Positions 6,178 through 11,880 of a stretch of DNA of 11,880 nucleotides are shown one piece after another. Location: assembly GCA_030622125.1 (NCBI GenBank), contig JAUXGM010000065.1:1-11880 (forward strand), written 5' to 3'. Both the position numbers and the translations under genes were made by a program. The notes under the pieces are model-generated. The model worked only from the letters and a program-made list of their open reading frames with translations, had not been told where the DNA came from and ran no database searches. Numbering within the stretch: the stretch's first letter is position 1; each line of letters starts with the position of its first letter. This DNA comes from a bacterium. GTDB lineage: Bacteria > AUK180.

Positions 6178-6724
6178 AATTTATGATGATACAAAGACAA
6201 GTATGAATAAGGTGATAAATGCATTAAAAATCGACCTAAGCAAGGTAAGAACAGGAAGGGCAAATCCAACTTTGCTTGATAAGATAAAGGTCTCTTACTA
6301 TGGACAGTTAACGCCTCTCAGACAGATTGCAGGAATTCAGGTTCCGGAACCAAGAATGATCATAATTCAGCCCTGGGATAAAAGTATAAATAATAGCATT
6401 GAAAAAGCAATTTTTGATGCAAATATCGGTGTTACACCACAAAACGATGGTGTTGTTATCCGTCTTTCCTTTCCGAAACTTTCTGAGGAAACAAGAAAAG
6501 AAAGTCTCAAAAATGCAAAAAGCATTGGGGAAAATTTCAAGGTTGGTATTAGAAATATTCGGCATGAAGAAATAGATCTAATAAAACAAATGGAAAAAGA
6601 TAAGGATCTTACGGAAGATGAAAGAAAAAAAGGGATAGAACATATTGATAAATTTACGACTGAATACATAAAAAAAATCGAAGATATACTCAAAGAAAAA
6701 GAAAAGGAAATAATGGAGATATGA
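6167..6724 (+). CDS. frr: ribosome recycling factor
   Basis: Splits post-termination ribosomes together with EF-G. It has the standard 185 residues. Recognised segments are DLSKVRTGRANPTLLDKIKV (23-42), SYYGQLTPLRQIA (43-55), PWDKSI (69-74), NDGVVIRLSFPKLSEETR (93-110) and VGIRNIRHE (126-134), including Arg132, a key residue of the E. coli factor. The usual LTEERRKEL reads LSEETRKES here, a mild divergence. The start at 6167 has GGGAGG (6155-6160) six bases upstream; a longer in-frame ATG at 6146 would swallow that site. The ribosome site and first codons lie inside the end of pyrH, so translation is likely coupled. The end overlaps the uppS start as ATGA. Confidence 0.95.
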   Translation: MLNEIYDDTKTSMNKVINALKIDLSKVRTGRANPTLLDKIKVSYYGQLTPLRQIAGIQVPEPRMIIIQPWDKSINNSIEKAIFDANIGVTPQNDGVVIRLSFPKLSEETRKESLKNAKSIGENFKVGIRNIRHEEIDLIKQMEKDKDLTEDERKKGIEHIDKFTTEYIKKIEDILKEKEKEIMEI

Positions 6725-7404
6725 AAGATATCCCTAATCATGTTGCGATCATTATGGATGGTAATGGTCGTTGGGCAAAAAAAAATGGACTAACAAGACT
6801 CGAAGGGCATAAAGCAGGGGCAAGGTCGGCAAAAAATATCGTAACGGCATCCAGAGAAAAGGGAGTAAAATATCTAACTTTATATGCGTTTTCTTATGAG
6901 AATTGGAAGCGACCTAAGACAGAGATCATTGGACTTTTTCATCTACTTGAAACCTATTGTAAAAAGGAGCTTTCCGAGATGATGGAAAAAGGAATTGAAT
7001 TTAATCTCATCGGTGAATGGGGCAAGATACCGCCAAAAACAAAAAAAATATTAAAGGAAACGATCAGAAAAACGGAAAATAATAATAAGATGCGGCTAAT
7101 ACTTGCAATAAATTATTCTTCAAGAAGAGAGATACTTAATACGGTAAATATACTTATCAAAAGCGGGGTAAAACGTGTAACGGAAAAAGGTTTTATCAGA
7201 AGATTGTTTACTTATGATATGCCTGATCCGGACTTGATCATAAGGACAAGTGGTGAACTACGATTAAGTAACTTTCTGCTCTGGCAGGCAGCTTATGCGG
7301 AATTCGCTTTTACGGAAACACTCTGGCCCGACTTTACAGGAGATGAATATTTGGAAATTTTACAGAATTTCGCCGAACGGAACAGACGATATGGCGGGAT
7401 TTGA
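6721..7404 (+). CDS. uppS: isoprenyl transferase (undecaprenyl diphosphate synthase family)
   Basis: A cis-prenyltransferase that extends farnesyl diphosphate with isopentenyl diphosphate to make the C55 carrier for peptidoglycan and envelope glycans. The 227 residues are slightly short. Motifs: HVAIIMDGNGRWA (7-19, catalytic Asp13), GHKAG (29-33), LYAFSYENW (54-62), DLIIRTSGELRLSN (171-184) and AYAEF (191-195). Two family positions differ: FSTENW has Tyr59 for Thr, and NYGGR is NYSSR (131-135). The core catalytic residues remain, so activity is expected; product chain length cannot be read from sequence. The ATG overlaps the frr stop as ATGA. GGAG at 6715-6718 is only two bases away and AAGGA (6704-6708) twelve, so initiation probably relies on coupling to frr. 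Confidence 0.93.
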   Translation: MKDIPNHVAIIMDGNGRWAKKNGLTRLEGHKAGARSAKNIVTASREKGVKYLTLYAFSYENWKRPKTEIIGLFHLLETYCKKELSEMMEKGIEFNLIGEWGKIPPKTKKILKETIRKTENNNKMRLILAINYSSRREILNTVNILIKSGVKRVTEKGFIRRLFTYDMPDPDLIIRTSGELRLSNFLLWQAAYAEFAFTETLWPDFTGDEYLEILQNFAERNRRYGGI

Positions 7405-8167
7405 CAGCCTTAAAGTTCGAACTTTAATTGCATTTATTTATGTTCCCATATTACTTCTTTTCTTTTTCTTTGGAAAAATATATATGCATATTTTTTTTAC
7501 CGCAATCGGACTTATCTGTCTTTATGAGGTTTTAAAAAATCTTAAATTATTTAAATTCATAATTTTTTTTTCGTTTTACTTTGTTATTCTGCAATTCATA
7601 GAAAATCAAACTCTCTTTTTGGAACTATTGATTCTTTTTGTTCTTCTTGCACCTTTGATCATTTATTATTTTATGGACCTAAGTCCCAGAGTTTTGGCAA
7701 GGATCGGAATATTTTTAATGCTTTATATTCTTATTTCTATCGGTTGTTATTATACTTATCTTTTTAGAAATTCTTATGGATTCAAACCGGCACTTTTTGT
7801 ATTATTATCTATATGGATCTATGATAATTTTGCTTATTTTATTGGTGTGAAGTTCGGAAAGAACCATATTTTCTCAGTTATTTCTCCGAAAAAAAGCCTT
7901 GAAGGTGTAATTGGCGGTTTGCTTTGTAATTTTGTTCTTGGAGGAGTAGTAGGGATAATATTTTTTCACAATATTCTTAATTTTGCAATCTTTTCAGTGT
8001 TAATAGGTATCCTTGCACAGATAGGTGATCTCTATGAGTCGCTTTTTAAAAGATATTTGGGAATTAAGGATTTTTCAAATATTCTTCCGGGACATGGCGG
8101 GATACTTGATAGATTTGATTCCATCCTTTTTTCCTTCCCGATAATTTATTTCTTTACGAGATTATGA
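7391..8167 (+). CDS. cdsA: phosphatidate cytidylyltransferase
   Basis: An integral membrane enzyme that makes CDP-diacylglycerol from phosphatidate and CTP, the branch point for phospholipid synthesis. The 258 residues contain about seven or eight hydrophobic stretches rich in Phe, Leu and Ile. The CdsA signature is complete at residues 217-243: Ser, then KR, KD, PGHGG and DRFD in the right spacing. WIYDNFAYFIGVKFGKN and SPKKSLEGVIGG lie before it, as expected. The start is the ATG at 7391, inside uppS (14-base overlap); an in-frame ATG at 7295 would add 32 residues of polar, non-family sequence read from uppS in another frame. No Shine-Dalgarno is visible before 7391, so it probably depends on reinitiation after uppS. 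uppS-cdsA-dxr-rseP is a common bacterial order. Confidence 0.93.
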   Translation: MAGFDSLKVRTLIAFIYVPILLLFFFFGKIYMHIFFTAIGLICLYEVLKNLKLFKFIIFFSFYFVILQFIENQTLFLELLILFVLLAPLIIYYFMDLSPRVLARIGIFLMLYILISIGCYYTYLFRNSYGFKPALFVLLSIWIYDNFAYFIGVKFGKNHIFSVISPKKSLEGVIGGLLCNFVLGGVVGIIFFHNILNFAIFSVLIGILAQIGDLYESLFKRYLGIKDFSNILPGHGGILDRFDSILFSFPIIYFFTRL

Positions 8168-8171
8168 TCAG

Positions 8172-9287
8172 ATGAAAAAAATAGTAATAGGCGGTTCAAC
8201 AGGAACGATCGGTACAAAGACACTATCAATAATTGAAGAGAACAATGATTTTAAGGTTATTGGTCTGATCGCTAACTTAAAAAGAGAACCGTTTCAAAAG
8301 CAAATTGAAAAATTTAAGCCGAAATATATTGTCTTTTCCGAAAAACTCTTACAACTTCCAAAGGGAACTATTCAATTAAATGAAGATGAAGCCGAAAAAA
8401 TGTTTGAAAAATGTGACCTTTTTGTGAATGGGATATCGGGATTAGCCGGATTAAAATATACCATTGCAGCATTAAAAGAGAAAACAAAAATAGCTTTGGC
8501 AAATAAAGAATCAATAGTTATCGGTGCAAAGATACTAAAAAAAATCAGGAAAAATTTTCTTGACTACATCATTCCTGTTGACAGTGAGCATTCCGCTATT
8601 TTTCAGTTATTAAGAGAAGTTGATAAAAACGATATTGAAAAGATCTATCTTACAGCATCCGGCGGAAAAATAAAAAATAGGGAAATCACAAAAAATCTTG
8701 GTCCGCGGGAAATATTGGATCACCCCAATTGGCAAATGGGAGCAATAATTACAGTTGATTCCTCCACAATGGTCAATAAAGCGTATGAGGTTATAGAAGC
8801 GCACCATCTTTTTGATATTCCGTACAAAAAAATAGATATACTTTTTCACCCTGAAGCGGTTGTTCACGGACTTGTAAAATTAAAAGATAAAAATATATTG
8901 CTCCAACTTGCACCGACAGATATGTTATTTCCAATAAGATACGCCCTATACTACCCCAAAAGGAAACCCTACAATCGAAAGAATGATATGTCGTATTTTT
9001 CAAATCTGACATTTGAACCTGTAAATTTCAATCTCTATCCGAATTTTCATCTCTTTATTGGCGCATTAAAGAAAAGTAATAAAAAAAGTGCTGCGCTCAT
9101 ATATGGAAATCAAAAAGCAGTAGAACTTTTTTTGCATAAAAAAATAAAATTTAATGAAATATATAACTTGAATAAATATGTTGTTGAACATTATTTTGAT
9201 ACCGGCTTGCTAAAATTAGATGAGCTTGAAAATATCTATCGAACAATAGATACGATTATTAAAAATTACCTCGGAGGAATTGTATGA
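8172..9287 (+). CDS. dxr: 1-deoxy-D-xylulose 5-phosphate reductoisomerase, divergent
   Basis: The committed step of the MEP isoprenoid pathway: DXP to 2-C-methylerythritol 4-phosphate with NADPH. Seen: the nucleotide-binding GSTGTIGT (8-15), ALANKESIVIGA (108-119), PVDSEHSAIFQ (135-145; Asp137 and Glu139 are metal ligands), TASGG (161-165), HPNWQMG (184-190) and VDSSTMVNKAYEVIEA (195-210, with Asn202, Lys203 and metal ligand Glu206). The catalytic core is intact. Divergence is concentrated later: HPQSIVHS is HPEAVVHG (226-233), and the near-invariant NAANE of the C-terminal half is replaced by IYGNQK. Length 371 is a little short. It starts four bases after cdsA without a visible ribosome site, and ends in ATGA overlap with rseP. 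It is probably the organism's working Dxr, as ispG is in the same operon. Confidence 0.92.
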   Translation: MKKIVIGGSTGTIGTKTLSIIEENNDFKVIGLIANLKREPFQKQIEKFKPKYIVFSEKLLQLPKGTIQLNEDEAEKMFEKCDLFVNGISGLAGLKYTIAALKEKTKIALANKESIVIGAKILKKIRKNFLDYIIPVDSEHSAIFQLLREVDKNDIEKIYLTASGGKIKNREITKNLGPREILDHPNWQMGAIITVDSSTMVNKAYEVIEAHHLFDIPYKKIDILFHPEAVVHGLVKLKDKNILLQLAPTDMLFPIRYALYYPKRKPYNRKNDMSYFSNLTFEPVNFNLYPNFHLFIGALKKSNKKSAALIYGNQKAVELFLHKKIKFNEIYNLNKYVVEHYFDTGLLKLDELENIYRTIDTIIKNYLGGIV

Positions 9288-10594
9288 TCACTGTTATCGC
9301 AATTGTTGTTGGAATCGGCATAATGATCCTTATCCATGAATTTGGCCATTTTGTTGTTGCAAAAATGCTTGGTATATTTGTAGAAGAATTTTCCATAGGA
9401 TTTGGTCCTGCTATCTTTAAGATACAAGGAAAAGAAACATTATATAAGATCTGTCCAATCCCGCTTGGCGGTTATATAAAGATGAAAGGAGAGGATCCCG
9501 ATAGTGAACTTACAGGTTCAAGGGACGAATTTTTGTCGAGAAAAACTTATGAAAAGATACTTGTTGCAATAGCCGGTCCCGCTTTTAATGTTATCCTTGC
9601 CATCATCATTCTTCCATTTGCTTTTTCCGTTTTTGGACAAAAGGTTCTCGTCCTACCGAATTATGTACAGATCGTTAAGATAGCAAAAAATTCTCCAGCC
9701 GAAGAAATGGGATTAAAAAGAGGTGATATAATTGAAAAAGTAGATGGTGAGAAGATAAATTCACTTGATAAAGCAATGATGATGATCGCCGGCTCCAATG
9801 GAAACACATTGGCATTATCCATAAAAAGAAATACCGAGAATTTTATTATTAAAGTAAAACCGGAAAAAAAGACGGAGTATGATATTGATCACTATGTTCT
9901 TGGTGTAACATTTAAAATAGATCCGATAATAGGCAGGCTTCCGAAAAAATCTCAAGCGTATCTGTCCGGATTGAGAGAAAATGATAAGATTCTTGCTGTA
10001 AACGGGGTAGAGATCATCTCTTACGATGAGATATTTCCTGAACAAAATGATGGAAAAGTAATTGAATTAAAAGTAAAACGAGGGGAAAAAATATTTAATG
10101 TAGATCTAAATTCAATAAAAGAAAGTAACATTACAAAGAAGGGAAAGATAAGGAAAGAATTTACTTATGACATTCTTCCAAAATATAATGTAAAAAGGCT
10201 TTCTTTTGTTAATGGAATGGGTGAAACATTTAGAGATATCGGAAGGGATTTTTTCCTGATATACTTTTCATTAAAACTCATTGCAAAGCATCCGAAGCAA
10301 GCAAAAAATTTAGGTGGACCGCTTGCAATAGGATATATTATAGCAAAGAGTTTAAAGGAAGGATTCAGCTCTTATATAAGGTGGATTGCAATGATCAGTG
10401 TGAATCTTGCCGTTGTAAATCTACTTCCGTTGATCGTTACCGATGGCGGACTTATCTTGATCTTTCTTTTTGAAGAGATTACAAGAAGAAAAATGAAGAA
10501 AAAGGAAAGAGAGGTATTTGCAACAATCGGTTGGGGACTTTTATTCCTTATCTTTGCCTTTGTTATGTTCAATGATATATCAAGGTATTTTTAA
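9284..10594 (+). CDS. rseP: site-2 membrane metalloprotease, RseP/RasP type
   Basis: An intramembrane zinc protease (M50B family) that cuts anti-sigma factors and leftover signal peptides in the inner membrane. The first transmembrane helix holds the zinc motif HEFGH (18-22). PLGGYIKMKGED follows near residues 61-72. Two PDZ-like domains come next, at about 125-200 (NSPAEEMGLKRGDIIEKVDG) and 205-275 (AYLSGLRENDKILAVNG). The second metal motif, usually in the form NxxPIPxLDGG, reads NLLPLIVTDGG (379-389): Asn, Pro and the ligand Asp387 remain, but the second Pro and the Leu before Asp are changed. Length 436 is typical. GGAGG (9273-9277) stands six bases before the ATG, which overlaps the dxr stop. 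No anti-sigma factor or sigma-E gene is nearby, so its substrate cannot be inferred. Confidence 0.93.
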   Translation: MITVIAIVVGIGIMILIHEFGHFVVAKMLGIFVEEFSIGFGPAIFKIQGKETLYKICPIPLGGYIKMKGEDPDSELTGSRDEFLSRKTYEKILVAIAGPAFNVILAIIILPFAFSVFGQKVLVLPNYVQIVKIAKNSPAEEMGLKRGDIIEKVDGEKINSLDKAMMMIAGSNGNTLALSIKRNTENFIIKVKPEKKTEYDIDHYVLGVTFKIDPIIGRLPKKSQAYLSGLRENDKILAVNGVEIISYDEIFPEQNDGKVIELKVKRGEKIFNVDLNSIKESNITKKGKIRKEFTYDILPKYNVKRLSFVNGMGETFRDIGRDFFLIYFSLKLIAKHPKQAKNLGGPLAIGYIIAKSLKEGFSSYIRWIAMISVNLAVVNLLPLIVTDGGLILIFLFEEITRRKMKKKEREVFATIGWGLLFLIFAFVMFNDISRYF

Positions 10595-11673
10595 TGGAAG
10601 TATCTTCTGTTAAAGTAGGCAAATATATTCTCGGAAAAAATGAACCGATTCGGGTTCAATCAATGACAAATACTAAAACAGAAGATGCAAGGACTACAAT
10701 AGAACAAATAAAAAGATTGAAAGATGTCGGCTGTGAAATAGTTAGAATATCTATTCCGACAATAAAAGCTGCAGAAAATATACCTATTTTTAAAAAGGAA
10801 TTTCCCGATCTTCCGCTTGTAGCCGATATCCATTTTGATTACAAGCTTGCATTAAAATCCATTGACTGCGGCATTGATAAATTAAGATTAAATCCGGGGA
10901 ATATCCGGAACAAGGATCAGATCAAAGAGATCGTCTTAAAAGCAAAAAAAAGAAATATTCCAATAAGGATCGGGATAAACGGAGGTTCTCTTCCAAAAGA
11001 CCTCATTGAAAAGTATCATAAAATAACATCAGCAGCAATGGTAGAGGCAGCTGAAAGAGAGATAAAATATCTTGAAGAACTTGATTTTAGAGAGATCGTT
11101 GTTTCATTAAAGAGTTCGGATGTCCGAACAACAATTGAAGCGAATAAAATGTTTAGAGAAAAATTTTCTTACCCGCTTCATCTTGGGATAACCGAATCGG
11201 GCACTATAAATTCGGGAAGTATAAATTCCGCAGTTGGAATTGGAATATTAGTCTATATGGGTATAGGTGAAACAATCAGAGTATCCCTTTCCGGTGATCC
11301 TGTAAAGGAAGTTACGGTAGGCTATCGGATATTGAAAGCGTTGGGAAAACGAAAATATGGGATAACGATCCATTCCTGTCCTACCTGTTCAAGAACCAAT
11401 ATTCCGGTTGCAAAGATTGCCGAAGAATTAGAAGAACTTTTAAAGGGAAATAAAAAAGATATAACTATCTGTGTTATGGGTTGCGTTGTAAACGGTCCCG
11501 GTGAGGCACTGCAATCCGATATTGGTATTGTCGGTACGGAATCGGGATACATTATTTATAAAAAAGGCACGATCATAAAAAAATTTGGAAAAGAGAAATC
11601 AGTAGAAAATATAATTGCTTATGTAAAAGCGATAGTGGTAGACCTGTGTCCGGGACACATAAAAAAGGTTTAA
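10594..11673 (+). CDS. ispG: 4-hydroxy-3-methylbut-2-enyl diphosphate synthase (flavodoxin/ferredoxin)
   Basis: The penultimate MEP-pathway step: reductive ring opening of MEcPP to HMBPP, using one [4Fe-4S] cluster. The N-terminal TIM barrel shows VQSMTNTKTED (21-31), VADIHFDY (76-83), KLRLNPGNI (96-104), RIGINGGSL (125-133), HLGITESG (196-203) and GIGETIRVSLSGDP (223-236). The cluster domain has CPTC (Cys262, Cys265), then MGCVVNGPGEA (295-305) with Cys297 and the fourth ligand Glu304. It is the short bacterial form without the large insert domain. The ATG shares one base with the rseP stop (TAATG); AAGG at 10583-10586 is seven bases upstream. The last dozen codons look unlike the family and lie in repeat DNA (see 11646 and 11664), so the native C-terminus may have been extended. 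It closes the operon. Confidence 0.95.
   Translation: MEVSSVKVGKYILGKNEPIRVQSMTNTKTEDARTTIEQIKRLKDVGCEIVRISIPTIKAAENIPIFKKEFPDLPLVADIHFDYKLALKSIDCGIDKLRLNPGNIRNKDQIKEIVLKAKKRNIPIRIGINGGSLPKDLIEKYHKITSAAMVEAAEREIKYLEELDFREIVVSLKSSDVRTTIEANKMFREKFSYPLHLGITESGTINSGSINSAVGIGILVYMGIGETIRVSLSGDPVKEVTVGYRILKALGKRKYGITIHSCPTCSRTNIPVAKIAEELEELLKGNKKDITICVMGCVVNGPGEALQSDIGIVGTESGYIIYKKGTIIKKFGKEKSVENIIAYVKAIVVDLCPGHIKKV
11646..11660. repeat. GGGACAC-type repeat copy inside the ispG 3' end
   Basis: GTGTCC-G-GGACAC (11646-11658) is a near-palindrome, and TCCGGGACACAT (11649-11660) recurs exactly at 11764-11775, outside the gene. Here it encodes the Cys-Pro-Gly-His part of the IspG tail. A 12-base exact repeat of this G+C content within 115 bases is unlikely to be chance in this sequence. 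Confidence 0.6.
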
Positions 11674-11753
11674 AGGTTCAAAAGTTCAAAGGTTCAAAGG
11701 TTCAAGATTCCAAACCCCAAACTTCAAACTCCAAATTTCAAATTTCAAATCTT
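11664..11753. repeat. degenerate tandem array, period 8 then 7
   Basis: Six 8-base units (AAAGGTTT, AAAGGTTC, AAAAGTTC, AAAGGTTC, AAAGGTTC, AAGATTCC; 11664-11711), then six 7-base units of AAAYYYY type (AAACCCC, AAACTTC, AAACTCC, AAATTTC, AAATTTC, AAATCTT; 11712-11753). The first unit contains the last ispG codons and its TAA stop. The array begins inside the gene and continues into the spacer. There are no spacers between units, so it is not a CRISPR. No coding potential is seen. Confidence 0.8.
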
Positions 11754-11763
11754 AAATGAAGAA

Positions 11764-11818
11764 TCCGGGACACATCTCAACTTTCTTGGGACGCACCTGA
11801 ACATCCGAGGTACGTCCC
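11764..11818. repeat. REP-like element with imperfect hairpin, possible operon terminator
   Basis: TCCGGGACACAT (11764-11775) is followed by a hairpin at 11788-11818: GGGACG, one mismatch, ACCT, a 9-base loop, AGGT, one mismatch, CGTCCC. Its left arm reads GGGACGCAC and its right arm, on the other strand, GGGACGTAC, so the GGGACRYA pattern occurs three times here and once more at the ispG end. Such G+C-rich palindromes in spacers resemble REP elements served by RAYT transposases; no transposase is in the window. The hairpin is followed by TTGTTTT (11821-11827), a broken T-tract, so it may also act as the terminator after ispG. Both roles are inferred. Confidence 0.5.
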
Positions 11819-11852
11819 GCTTGTTTTCTGAGTTTGTATTTGTCTTTTTTTC

Positions 11853-11880
11853 ATTGTCAATTGTCCATTGTCCATTGTCA
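11853..11880. repeat. four tandem 7-mers (ATTGTCM), cut by the window end
   Basis: ATTGTCA, ATTGTCC, ATTGTCC, ATTGTCA, running to the last base, so the full array is probably longer. The rest of this spacer, from 11819 to 11852, is T-rich and shows no gene or clear signal. Confidence 0.75.

Noticed and set aside
6367-6741. 124-residue minus-strand open frame over frr
   Set aside because: Antisense to a canonical ribosome recycling factor; Ser/Ile/Phe-rich shadow with no family features.
7295-7390. N-terminal extension of CdsA from an upstream ATG
   Set aside because: The 32 extra residues are uppS coding sequence read in another frame, polar and unlike CdsA, which starts with a short basic segment and a membrane helix at 7391.
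9284-11673. rseP-ispG as a novel system
   Set aside because: Both are standard housekeeping genes in a commonly seen order with dxr, cdsA and uppS; nothing points to a new function.
11664-11753. Possible CRISPR or regulatory iteron array after ispG
   Set aside because: Units are 7-8 bases without spacers and drift in sequence; no cas or replication-initiator gene and no origin-like context.

Overview
The window is a compact stretch of housekeeping genes, all on the + strand, from an A+T-rich bacterial chromosome (roughly one third G+C by eye; not computed). The MEP isoprenoid genes, undecaprenyl diphosphate synthase, CdsA and an RseP-type protease mark it as bacterial. The lineage is not clear. 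Short degenerate spacer repeats at both ends (9-mers around ATCCGTG, 8/7-mers around AAAGGTTC, 7-mers ATTGTCC) and a lysine 6-aminotransferase would fit an uncultured candidate-phylum or FCB-like bacterium, but that is an impression, not a placement.

Layout. 1-222: a spacer with a perfect inverted repeat and three 9-mers. 223-1533: glnA, type I-alpha glutamine synthetase. 1534-1600: a strong promoter-like region with a perfect palindrome. 1601-3147: rpmB (L28) followed closely by lat (L-lysine 6-aminotransferase). 3148-3183: a short leader that shares a 12-mer with the rpmB leader. 3184-11673: a tightly packed run of eleven genes, rplM-rpsI-rpsB-tsf-pyrH-frr-uppS-cdsA-dxr-rseP-ispG, with gaps of only a few bases or overlapping ends. 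11674-11880: a repeat-rich spacer with a hairpin, running off the window end.

How the genes work together. rplM, rpsI, rpsB, tsf and frr serve the ribosome (L13, S9, S2, EF-Ts, recycling factor). pyrH supplies UDP. dxr and ispG are steps of the MEP pathway to isoprenoid precursors; uppS turns those into the undecaprenyl carrier; cdsA makes CDP-diacylglycerol for phospholipids; rseP is a membrane site-2 protease. This order is widely conserved in bacteria, so the run is best read as one translation/envelope operon. The unusual member of the neighbourhood is lat, a catabolic-type aminotransferase placed between two ribosomal protein genes.

I found no new defence, mobile or biosynthetic system here. 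The points worth a second look are the position of lat, the shared promoter/leader design of rpmB and rplM, the palindrome at the rpmB promoter, the ispG 3' end that runs into repeat DNA, and divergent motifs in Dxr, RseP and UppS. Six start codons were moved inward from the longest open frame (rpsI, rpsB, tsf, pyrH, frr, cdsA), on ribosome-binding-site and family grounds.
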